Source: Perilla frutescens (taxonomy: Eukaryota > Streptophyta > Magnoliopsida > Lamiales > Lamiaceae). From it: DNA of 64,000 nt. Of the stretch, positions 35,389-45,138 are shown piece by piece (within the stretch, counting starts at the first letter, position 1; each line of letters begins with the position of its first letter). Below the pieces are notes generated by a model. It was not told where the DNA came from, searched no databases, and saw only the letters and a program-made list of their open reading frames with translations. The stretch covers positions 45,687,588-45,751,587 of the forward strand of contig BRKX01000018.1 of assembly GCA_026008535.1 (NCBI GenBank), read 5' to 3'. A program made the position numbers and the translations under genes.

Positions 35389-35875
35389 CTACCAAAAAAA
35401 CGCTCATACATAACGGATAAAATCCGTTATCTATGTTATTATATGAGTGTTACGTATACTGGTGTTATGTATGATTGCGCTTATACGTAACGGAATAATA
35501 TCCGTTATCTATAACTCTCATACATAACGGTTGCTTCCGTTATGAAAATTCATTTTTCTCCGTTATCTATGCACTTTTATATAACGGTTTTTTTCATACA
35601 TAACACTCTTCATTGCGTGATCTATTACTGTTATATATAACGGTTTGTATCGTTATGAAAATTCATTTTTCTCCGTTATGAAATATACCACATAGATTAA
35701 TACATAACGTTGTTTGTAGTTTAGATAATGCTTTTTTACGTTATGTATGTTTTGATACATAACAAATTTTTACCGTTATTAAATGTTTTTATTTTTCGTT
35801 ATCTTTAGGTCTTATACATAACGGTCTTTTAGTTTCACTGCCATTATGTATGCCTGCTACACATTTTTTTTATAG
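35389..35875. repeat. Left TIR and subterminal repeats of the CACTA-like element
   Basis: After the 17-bp terminal repeat, about 15-20 copies of 'cataacgg' or 'ccgttat' occur, alternating in orientation, often spaced by about 20-40 bp. Such arrays are transposase-binding sites in the En/Spm superfamily. Confidence 0.8.
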
Positions 35876-36993
35876 ATTTTTAGCAATTAAAATAATTCTA
35901 ATATAATAAAAATAACTAAAATTACCATAAATCATCATATATCTAATTCAAAAAATATTCATACATTCATCCGAATATAGTCAACATTCTAAACATGTTT
36001 ATATCGTACTAATGTCCAAAAAAAGATAACATATATATCCAAAAAATCATGATTGCCTGTAGCAGTTGCATCCATATATGTATATCTGCATATCCAATAT
36101 TTTCTGCCAAATAACTGAGAAATTGCTACCTCAATTGATCGGTGTTGCTGAGTCTACTTGTCTACTAAACATATGTGCTCTGCATGTTTACAAAACACAG
36201 TAAACATCGATTAGTTTGAGCTCGGATAAACAGTTGATCAGAAATATCCTAGAAGGTGCTTCACGGACCTGCACAAATGAGATATCATGTTGATGATGCT
36301 AGAGGGTGAGAAGGTCAGCAAAGATAGCACCGGTCATCATTTTTTAAACTAAAGATGCATCCTGATGGAATATGAAACGACAATTAGAAGGCCATAATTC
36401 TCCCAGGACCGTCCCACACATGCAAAAAGGATCAAAGATAGTTTGATACTCCCTGAATCACTTGACTGGGCTCCGGCTCTGTTCTTTTTTATGCTTCATT
36501 TTGCTTTAATAAGGGAAAATGGAAAGAGCAATTTCCGTTGTTGGAGAAAACTCTTACATTCGAAACCTCAAGAAAACATCTAATAGAGTCATAAAATTCA
36601 TTAATGGAACAAGACCTAATTTGATGGAAAAAGGAGGGTGTCAAGGACTTTGAGAGGAAGATGTTTAATCATCAAATCACCTGTTCAAATGGAAGCAAAG
36701 TGGAACAGATAAATGTTACTCAAACTCAAGGGTACAATTTCATGTAAAGATCTAATATTTATCCGCAAGAGTTTGATCAAGTTATCCTGCTAATAAACCT
36801 AATGCAAGGGGGCATCCATGCTTAGTACATCCTTATGGAAAGGGCTACTGACAACCATGAAGATAAATTAATGAAATTATTCTGCCAAGAATAGATAAAA
36901 CAATAGTAAATGGTAATCTAGTAATATATAGCCACTTAAAAGCTTGGAAGTGTAGAGAAGCAGAACATTTGGGTTTAAACATTTAATGAATAC
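35876..36993. other. Interior of the CACTA-like element, unassigned
   Basis: Non-coding DNA between the left subterminal array and the COG6 fragment. It may include COG6 intron or exon sequence (minus-strand 'ggcag' acceptor-like site near 36893), but no exon could be confirmed. Confidence 0.4.
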
Positions 36994-38062
36994 CTGAGAT
37001 GAAAGGGCAGAATTGCTATTATCCAAAATGGCATCTATTGATGATCTGCGGGGTTGAGCTAGATCTGTACTGTCTCTACTTCTCCTTGATGGTTGAATTA
37101 CTCCCTTGGACTTGTGTGCCTCTGCTACTTGTTCACACATCTGAAAATAAGGACCATGATTACCAAGTTAACATTAATGGATAAGACATTGCCTAAAATT
37201 TTAGTCTACAAGATCTTAGTGCAGTCCAAACACTGGTAAAGGCATGCCCATACATATGATCAGACACATGACCAGCATAAGTAGTAACTCAAATCTATTG
37301 AAGCATGAACAAGCTCAAGTGAAAACTGTGGAATTAACTTGGGATAAAATTATAAGGTGCTAACATCATTCTATTTCCAGTTCATTCTAGAGGAAAGCCA
37401 TGGACAAAAATAAATGTCATCAGAGGCCCATGAAACACACCTGAATAATAGGATCTAACAAAGTAGATATCACAGGTTCAAATCCAGGATTTTTGCCTGA
37501 CAGAGGAACCATCATACTGTCATATGTCTCAATTATTTCAAGCAATAGTGAGATTCCTTCTCTTAGTGCTTGAGGTGGAGCAAGATCAATAGATACTAGG
37601 GGAGGATAACGTAACAGCTTCTTTCCTCGAGCTTTTAGTATGTCAAAAAAGGTTTTCTGAGCAGCATCCTTTAGAGCCCATAGTGCATTACACAGTGATG
37701 TTTCTCTCCCCAGCAGATATGATATCTGTAGATAACAAGTTCTGTTAAAAGAAATGGAGAATGAAAAACCCCATAGTAAGAAAAGGTTTAAAGAAGAATT
37801 AAATTACAGTATGACTGTAAAACTCCAGCGTATTACTAAGTTTATATGAAATTATAAGGTTAGGCTGAGACTGCAAAACTTGTTCAACTTTCACTTTAAA
37901 TGGCCAACAAACTCCCTCAAATATCATGTCCAGAACAAATGTCAAGTCTGTTTCTGTCTTTCCTACATCACTTTCATTGGAGAATCTCTGAGCAATTGAT
38001 CCAGTATCTACAGTTGAATCAGGATAAAGCAATGCAAGAACAAGTTCTCTCTCAGATGCCAA
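36994..38062 (-). pseudogene. COG6: Captured COG6 fragment (conserved oligomeric Golgi complex subunit 6)
   Basis: Three adjacent minus-strand exons with intact GT-AG borders. The first (about 38062-37808) encodes SERELVLALLYPD...LTFVLDMIFEGVCWPFKVKV and LIISYKLSNTLEFYSHT. The second (37725-37441, 95 codons, open) encodes LLGRETSLCNALWALKDAAQ...ILDPI-type sequence. The third (37140-36994, 49 codons) begins MCEQVAEAHKSKG. These match the central part of plant COG6, which tethers vesicles at the Golgi. The start, the upstream exons and the C-terminal half are missing, and a stop (TAA, near 38065) precedes the first exon. Retained introns show capture from genomic DNA rather than from mRNA. It lies inside a CACTA-like element. 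Confidence 0.85.
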
Positions 38063-38206
38063 GGCCTTTTACATGGCCCACAGATGAGAACCATAATGAA
38101 GAATAAGTTCATGATTGGAAAGAGAAAATTTCCATTGTGACCTAAAAGAAATGTAAGAAGAAAGAAATACACAAGTACCTGATGCAGCCATCCCAGCAAC
38201 ATCCAT

Positions 38207-38269
<63 letters not shown>

Positions 38270-38554
38270 CAAGCATTTGCTCCGTGTGTCTCTAGATTTC
38301 TTGCATGTCACCAAGAAAAAATGTAGCATAGTTCAGCTGTAAATGTGATATATATATATATAATTATAGAGGAATGAACAACATGAAGAGAGAGAGAGAG
38401 GTAATATATATATATATATATATATAATTACTTAGACTGATTTAGTCAATGTTGACTTTATTCTGACTCAATCAATATCCATGGCCTTCTCATTCTCAGC
38501 GTCTTTACTTGACCATGGCGCTAATTCAAGCAGAGCAGACATGTAGCACCATAA
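38063..38554. other. Interior of the CACTA-like element between the two captured genes
   Basis: It holds microsatellites (TA and GA runs, about 38205-38270 and 38345-38430). No exon was recognised. The junction between GT64- and COG6-derived DNA must lie here. Confidence 0.5.
38227..38270. repeat. (GA)n microsatellite
   Basis: A GA run following a short TA run, with one interruption. Confidence 0.9.
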
Positions 38555-39386
38555 TCAACTTGAGAATGAATGGTAGAACCGATATTCAGCCACGAACTGA
38601 TTAACACACTCGGATCTTCTTTCGTTGTGCCCTCCCATGCTACTAATTCCAGTAGAACCGATCTCAAAAATGTTACCTACACAAATAATGAAAGTTAGGA
38701 GCATGTAAATTGTATGTCTCCTATCGGCAATCTCATTAATTTCCCAGCGGCCAATGTTGTGACTTATATCAGTGAAATTTCATTACTCTAGAACCAAGAT
38801 GGAATCAATCAACGAAATAAGGTTCAACTTGAGAGGTCCTTTTAATGTTCGTCTCTCCTTTAACCATGTTTTTTTTGTTCATAAATTTCAAGTAGCATAG
38901 TTTGAGACGATGGGCATTTAGAAAAGATATGTGTGAGACAATGGCCATATTGAAAAGATACTCCAGAGGCAGAAATCCACATTTAAAATGTTGACTAAGA
39001 TATATTTGATTAAGATTAAAAAAAGTAAAAATGAGAAACATAAGACACTAAATAAGCAATTAATATTTTTTAAATTTTGAAGAGGAGAGAAGGTTCGCTG
39101 AACAAATATACCTTTCACCCAAAGAGGATGAGCACCAGTTGCATTTGTGACAAGGAAATACATAGCAATATCCTCACAATTCCTGGTATATGCCGAGTGA
39201 TTAGGAAAATAATTGATAACTGGAAAAAAGGAGACAAAACAAGATAATATGAATGCAAGTATCGTTTAAAAAAGAACTTGTTCTTGGTCACATATTCTCG
39301 AATGGATGATGGCATCTCGTAAGTGTACATACTGAGATATTTCTTATGAAAGAAGGCAGCCTTGGAGAGAATCATGCTATACATTC
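38555..39386 (-). pseudogene. Captured GT64 glycosyltransferase fragment (EPC1-like)
   Basis: Three minus-strand exon pieces match the C-terminal half of plant GT64 proteins. Piece one (about 39386-39278) encodes YSMILSKAAFFHKKYLSMYT then MPSSIREYVTKN; its donor looks damaged. Piece two (39182-39112) encodes NCEDIAMYFLVTNATGAHPL then WVKG, with GT-AG borders. Piece three (38676-38555) encodes IFEIGSTGISSMGGHNERRS then ECVNQFVAEY, and runs into unrelated residues and a stop. NCEDIAM and the GSTGISS region are family hallmarks as I recall them. The final conserved residues and the N-terminal catalytic half are missing. Introns are kept, so genomic DNA was captured. It lies on the same strand as, and upstream of, the COG6 fragment. 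Confidence 0.82.
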
Positions 39387-41246
39387 ATGTCCACCAAACA
39401 GACTACCATCCACTATAGATGAACTCGTTCTGACCATGATTCTGAGACAGGTAAAGGAGGAGTGAACAAAAGAATTATGGTGCTACATAATTCAAGCATA
39501 GCAGACATGTAGCACCATTTCAGTTGTGCAACAGCATGACACCCTACAAGTCAATATTCAGAGAGAGAGAGAGAGAGAGAGTTACCTGTGGAACAAAAAC
39601 GGCAAAGCACCGAGTCCAAGACAATAGTCGAATAACAACTTACATTATTGAATAATATATGTTGAAGGAGAACGGGATCCGAGACTCCGAGCAGTCCAAA
39701 AATCGATTCGAGCTAATCAGTATTCTTAGTTTTTCTCCTCCAGAAATTTATGGAAAACTATGGTATCACATGAATATGCAGTTAACATTGACAATTCAAG
39801 AAAGAATTAAACCACATAACATAAGAAGAGTAAAAGAATAAAAAAAAAGTGACCTCATATCTAAAACTTAAACACGTTGGTTATAGACTCTAAATTGCTT
39901 AGTTGATAATAGAGTCACTTGTTTACAAGAAGCAAAATTGAGAACATGTCGAACTTAAGATTACAATTATTCAGAATTTTCTTAGGAATCATAGTCCTTC
40001 TACTATCTGCTTTCTGGTTCTACTTTGTTCTTCAGAAAAGAAGGGTGATTGGGCTATATTTACATATATCTTTTGGGTCATTTTGATATGAATTGATCGA
40101 GTTAATTACCGTGTAATAGTGTTTTGTGGAAGGAAAATGTGTTTTGAAAGCATTACAGGTAATTTAACGCGAATTTGGAAAGATTGGCCTATTTTTGAGA
40201 GAATGCAGCTAAGTGGAAGAAGAGAAGCTGAAACAAGAAGAGTCTGCAGAACATGTCGTATGGGCATACTGCAGGAAAGAATGGGCCGAGAATCTGGAAG
40301 CTGGGCCTGAGTGCGAATTTCACTTAGCAATTAGGTCTGGACGCGACTGTGAAGAGTTCCACCGTCTCAAGGAGTCCTCCTTTTGCTAATTACCTAGTTG
40401 GATTAGATTAGGATTTTATTTCCTTGTTTAATACTACTCTATTAAGGATATTATTTATAGATTAGGATTTATCTCTTCCATATTCTATCCATAGACGCAG
40501 CAGAGCAGAGACGTATTCTCTGCAGATTATATTCTTCTTTCCAGTTCGTATTTTCCATCACTACAATTGAGAATATTTTTGCTATTCAGATTAGATTATG
40601 AATTCAAGCTAAGTTCGTTTTATTCTGGTGAAGATTAACGAAGCCCTAGCGTAATTATACTGTGAGATCTAATTGCTTTTCTATTTTAATTAATTGCATG
40701 CATCTATTATTCTCGATATGTAAAGTCGTTAATTGTTTCGACTTTGCTAGATAGTCGTGAATATTTAGTAGATCAAAATTAATTAGTAGCCAATTAAACC
40801 GGCCATCCGTAATTGTGGTTTAAGTTTAATTAGTAGTAAAACGGTTCTTCAGAACCAGGGGAATAACAGTCTTAATTCAACGGTCCTGTGTCAGAGTCTG
40901 TTAATTATGAATCGGGTTCCTCTAGAACTTAAGGTTGTCGGCCCATTAAAACTATAGAGCGTCTCTTACGGTTGTCAGTCGATTAGGGAAATAATTGGTG
41001 AAGCGTCTTCATGATTATCGAGAAACTACGGAGAAATTAGGCTGCGTCAGTAAGCGTCTTCGGTGGCTATAACTGATTTGCATGAATTAATTGGAAATAT
41101 CCTTGCATCGAGGAACGATATAATTAAGCTATGGTGGAGTTAATTGGAAACCGGAATACATTTTATAATCTAGTAATCGTTAAATCTCTGTTTTTATTGT
41201 TTATTTTCATTCTTTACTTTACAACAACAAGTTTTGTGGGGAAAGT
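39387..41246. other. Interior of the CACTA-like element, unassigned
   Basis: No coding domain was recognised. A phrase at 39487-39520 ('attcaagcatagcagacatg') resembles 38524-38545, showing internal duplication. The part at 40400-41200 has the look of an LTR or untranslated retroelement region, but paired LTRs were not found. Confidence 0.4.
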
Positions 41247-41528
41247 TTAGTTTATGCAGATTGGAAGTTCAGAGTAATTCTTACCGGTCTTTTGGGAGAC
41301 GATCTCGCTCATCACTGTACTGTGCAGTAAGGGCATACTGACTGCTGTCGAGAAATTTATTTTTGGTGTAAAACGACGCACCAAAGGCTGATCAAAATGA
41401 GACAACAATATTTTCATCAAAATAGAGGCATGTTGTTGCAAGAAAAACTCCGTGGAAGAGACATATCTACAGACACGGCTAAAATTTACAGTGAATTGGA
41501 GCTGAAAAGGGCAACCAACAACTTCCAC
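41247..41528 (-). pseudogene. Unidentified captured exon-like stretch
   Basis: A 93-codon minus-strand open frame contains VNFSRVCRYVSSTEFFLQQH and HFDQPLVRRFTPKINF. It includes a good splice donor (ACCG|GTAAGA, near 41283) inside it. I cannot name the family. Its position inside a gene-capturing transposon and the donor site suggest another host exon, but this is inference. Confidence 0.35.
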
Positions 41529-42214
41529 GATTATTCACTACAAGTTTATGCAAAAATTAAATAAACAAGAAGTTCATTTACAAAATCCAAATTAGAAAAA
41601 TAGGGCAACAAGAATCGAGGCACAAACTCTTCACATACATTGTCTCCAACAATACCCAATTTCCCCTTCAAAAAATTAAGCTTAAGAAAATCAAGAAATC
41701 GCTATTTCGCACATAAAAAAGAAGATTGATAATAAACATATTTCCATCTAGAAATTTAACTATTTTCAAATTTTAGCAAAACCCACCTTTGTTATCTACA
41801 TCGGAGGTCTGCACTCCACCAGTCACTAGCTTGAAGCTGTTGCCGCTGCAGCGTCGGAGGTCGGTGACTAGTTGGTGGCTTGAAGTTTCTGCCGATGCGT
41901 CAAAGTTGGACTGTCGGAGGTCATCGGTGGAGAGGCGGCAGTGAAGGAGTGGCGATGGGCGACAAGGGATGGTTTGGGTGCAATTCAGAGAATTAGGGAT
42001 TTAGGTTGTAATTCTGAATTATTAATTCATGTGTTGTATCTCACTTCTTATTTTTATTAAAATTTGGGGAAAAAATGATTTTATATGTTTGGAGGGAAAT
42101 ATTGGTGGTAAGATTTTTACTAAATAATATGGTGAGAGGAAGAGCAGCGGGAAAGTTAGAAAATTTTCAGTGTAGGGCAATTTAATTTTTAATTAAAAAA
42201 ATTATAATTAATAC

Positions 42215-42501
42215 AAATACATAACGGACATTCATATCGGTAAATATTAGTGTTATATAATGTGTTTAAACATAACACAACGCATAACAGTATCAAATGA
42301 GCGTTATAATTGTGAACAATATATAACACTCAAAGATAACGTAAGACTCGAAAACGTTATATATGATTGGAGATAACACTTGTCTCATAACGGATTTTTG
42401 AAATATGCGTTATCTATACCAAAAATGCGCTCATACATAACGAATATTTAAAATGTCCGTTATGTATGAGGTGTTATGTATGAGCGTGTTTTTTGGTAGT
42501 G
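42215..42501. repeat. Right subterminal repeats and TIR of the CACTA-like element
   Basis: About ten copies of 'cataac', 'ataacgg' or 'ccgttat' in both orientations precede the terminal 'gagcgtgttttttggtagtg', the inverted partner of the left end. Confidence 0.8.
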
Positions 42502-42742
42502 TTGAAATATCATGCTTCAATTTTCGACATTCAATATCACATAGTCAAGTTAGATCGTTTAAACGTCCACTTTGCATATATTAATTATTCGATCTCATAT
42601 ATTAAAATTAGGTGAGACATTCAAGAAAGCAAGTGAATGAATGAGAGAATAACTATATGAGAGTGAGAAAAAACGCGTTTAACAAAAAAAAAGAAAAAAA
42701 GAAATAAACAAACGCGTTTATATTTCATTCCACTAATACATG

Positions 42743-42896
42743 GATTGGATTTGTTGACTAATTTTCATTTTCGAGAATTTGATTTTAAATCAGTAGATGC
42801 TATTACTTGCATTTTGGTTTGCTTAATTGATCACAGAGAAATATATTTTTTTTAAAAATATGATTACAGAGAAATATGTAGATTAATCTTTCCATG

Positions 42897-42946
<50 letters not shown>

Positions 42947-43019
42947 TGTTAATTATGTTGAATAAATTATCAGCCAAAAATTTGAATTTTCGCTTGTAAT
43001 CACAGGGGATAATTAGCCG
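42743..43019. other. Junction between duplication units
   Basis: Sequence without a counterpart elsewhere in the window, including a (TA)n run at about 42901-42944. It marks the join between the right end of unit 1 and the left end of unit 2. Confidence 0.6.
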
Positions 43020-43395
43020 GTGTTTCGAATTTTTTAATTAATTATATTTTACTTCAGTTTGAATCTCGTATTTAATTCTGTTAATACGTATTATGTGTAT
43101 ATTTTATAATATTATCTAATACAATTTTATAAATAAATGATATGACCTAATAATAAAGGTTCAAATTTTTAAAACGAAATTTGATCCAACTTGGCCTACT
43201 CTAATCTCTAGCACAAAATGAATTCTCACAAATTCAACTATGTTCATGGCTTTTTTTTTATCAAATTTGAAAAATCATTATATGAGGGTGGTGGAACCCT
43301 AAAATATATGTTATTTGTGATAATTTTCAAGTTTCCGTAAGCTTTTTTTTTTTAAATATGAAAATTGTATAACAGGAAAGTTATGATAAAGTTAT

Positions 43396-43869
43396 GGGCA
43401 AATTACAGTTTAATTCCCAACGTTCGAAGGTTTTAACAAAAATAATCCAATGTTTTATTAATTACAATTTAATTCTCAACGTTTGGATATTCTAACAGAA
43501 ATAACCCAACGTTTATTATTAACAATTTAATTCTCAACATTTGAACATTTTAATAGAAATGACCCGACAATTTATGCAAAAAAAACCATTTTGGTCATTT
43601 TTTTCGGTAAAAATGTTAGTCCGTTATATGAGTCTCTAGCTCACTTGAAAGTTAATGTGATTTAAATCAACCGAAATAGTTTTTTAGCTTAAAATATTTA
43701 GTCATTTTTGTTAAAATTTTCAAACGTTGGGAATTAAATTGTTAATATTAAACGTTGGCGTTATTTTTGTTAGAATATCCAAACGTTGGAAATTTAATTG
43801 TTATTATTAAAATGTTGGGTTATTTTTGTCAAAACCTTCAAATGTTGGGAATTAAATTGTAATTTACCC
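43396..43869. mobile_element. Mutator-type MITE, 474 bp
   Basis: The left end 'gggcaaattacagtttaatt' is an inverted match of the right end, whose reverse complement begins 'gggtaaattacaatttaatt'; the match extends about 48 bp. Flanks are taaagttat (43387-43395) and taaagttaa (43870-43878), a 9-bp duplication with one mismatch. Unit 1 has a single copy of 'ttaaagttaaa' at the matching place near 17663. The interior repeats the same phrases several times in each orientation. Confidence 0.85.
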
Positions 43870-44068
43870 TAAAGTTAAAGAGCTTTATTAATTTAGGACC
43901 CGAAAAATAATAATCTATCAATTCATAACTCAAAGGATGAAATATATTAATTTTAGATTTAATAATTAAAATATCCAACACCGAAGTAAATTACTTTCAG
44001 TTCAGCACAAGTACTGATAAAGTTTAGGCAAAATTACAAAATGGCCTAAAATTAATAATTTTTTCGAC

Positions 44069-44077
44069 AATTACCCC
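44069..44077. other. Left 9-bp target-site duplication of the Mutator-like element
   Basis: AATTACCCC, identical to 56234-56242; single copy in unit 1 at 17884-17892. Confidence 0.9.
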
Positions 44078-44138
44078 GCTAAATTATACGCTACCCCCCG
44101 GGCACTACCTAAGCCCCGTTAGGATGCCGACACGTGGA
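44078..44138. repeat. Left TIR of the Mutator-like element
   Basis: Pairs with 56177-56233 in inverted orientation; about 75-80% matched by eye, with 'ccgggca' and 'gtcgacac/gccgacac' blocks conserved. Confidence 0.8.
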
Positions 44139-45138
44139 CATTTTTTAAGAAATACTTTAACTTTAATTTTGATGCGTATATGACCGTATTTCATAAGAAA
44201 AGAGGTGACTTAGCTATTAGGACACTTCTACTGTGAACAGTAGCCTGCGGGACCCGCACTTGTATCGACAGTGTCGACAGAAGGATTGTTGTCGACACCT
44301 GAAAGTTTTTCGGCGAACTTTGCATGTCAGCACCGGTACGGATACGCAGTGGAGGCAATTCCCGTACTCGTGGACAAGGTTTCAGAATTTTTTGAAGAAA
44401 TCCTAACGCTAAGTTTGGATATTTACTGATTCCGATGAGTGAACAATGTATGTAAATATTGGCGGATTTATGAAAATTGGCGGAAATTTTGAATTTGGTT
44501 AATATTTTAATTCTATTCTCTTCTCCAATGCGCCATTTCCCCCAATTCTGAAAATCGATTTTACAGTATCTTGTGCGAGGGTCGCCGATTTTGCGTTCAT
44601 CTTGCCTCGTTGGAACGATTCTGAGAATTGGGTTGCCTTGTGGTATGCAAAGTTTCATTTTTTTGGGTTCCCTTATTTACGGTAGGGCGTTTTTATTGAT
44701 TCATTGTTAGGGTTGTATTTATGCTTTCAATTGAAGGGTTTTTCTTACAGGTTTTAACTGTCAATGTTTCAATGTGTCGGTTGTAGTGTATGGGCACCCA
44801 CATTGTGGTATTGATTTAGGGTGATTGATTTTGTGAATTCATTATGGATTTCGACAGCTTCCCCCTATTTTGATCATGAAGCTTGTTGGCTAGTTAGACG
44901 GTTAGAATTTCAGGTTTTCCAAAAAAATATCATTCTATTTTGCGGCGCCCTAGTTAACGAAGCGTTTATATTGAGTGGTAAATTGCGTGGGTTTGATGGC
45001 CGTAGTTGAATGCATGATTTCAGTTATTAATGAATGTGTTGGTGTTGGACTCTAAACTTTTTTCAGTTGTCATTAATAAGGTAAAATTATAGTCTGACTT
45101 GATTATCTTTGCTGATTACAATAATTGTCTATCGATTT
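44139..45138. other. Mutator-like element left region, upstream of the transposase
   Basis: Non-coding leader and promoter region of the transposase. A minus-strand open frame at 44191-44658 shows no known domain and is probably a chance frame. Confidence 0.5.

Larger units (their letters stand above)
35389..42501. mobile_element. CACTA-like element (non-autonomous) carrying host gene fragments
   Basis: The right end reads ...GGTAGTG; its reverse complement, CACTACCAAAAAACACGCTC, matches the left end CTACCAAAAAAACGCTC, which lacks the first two bases. Both ends are flanked by TTG (35386-35388 and 42502-42504), the 3-bp target duplication expected for CACTA. Subterminal DNA is packed with ATAACGG in both orientations. 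Unit 2 continues across this point without the element. No CACTA transposase was found, so it is non-autonomous. Its interior holds minus-strand fragments of GT64 and COG6 genes and an unidentified exon-like stretch. It is 7113 bp. Confidence 0.85.
17290..42742. repeat. Segmental duplication, unit 1
   Basis: This unit is collinear, in the same orientation, with unit 2 (about 43020-63803). Matched blocks are 17290-17892 with 43020-44077; 17893-20700 with 56243-57990; 21757-23070 and 29540-30700 with 58907-62100; and 34170-35388 plus 42502-42742 with 62110-63803. Blocks without a partner are transposon insertions or deletions in one unit. The boundaries are by eye and good to some tens of bases. 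Confidence 0.8.

Noticed and set aside
42901..42944. Long (TA)n run considered as an origin or matrix-attachment signal
   Set aside because: A simple microsatellite; sequence alone gives no support for function.
44191..44658. 155-codon minus-strand frame near the left end of the Mutator-like element
   Set aside because: No known domain, lies in the presumed transposase promoter; likely chance.
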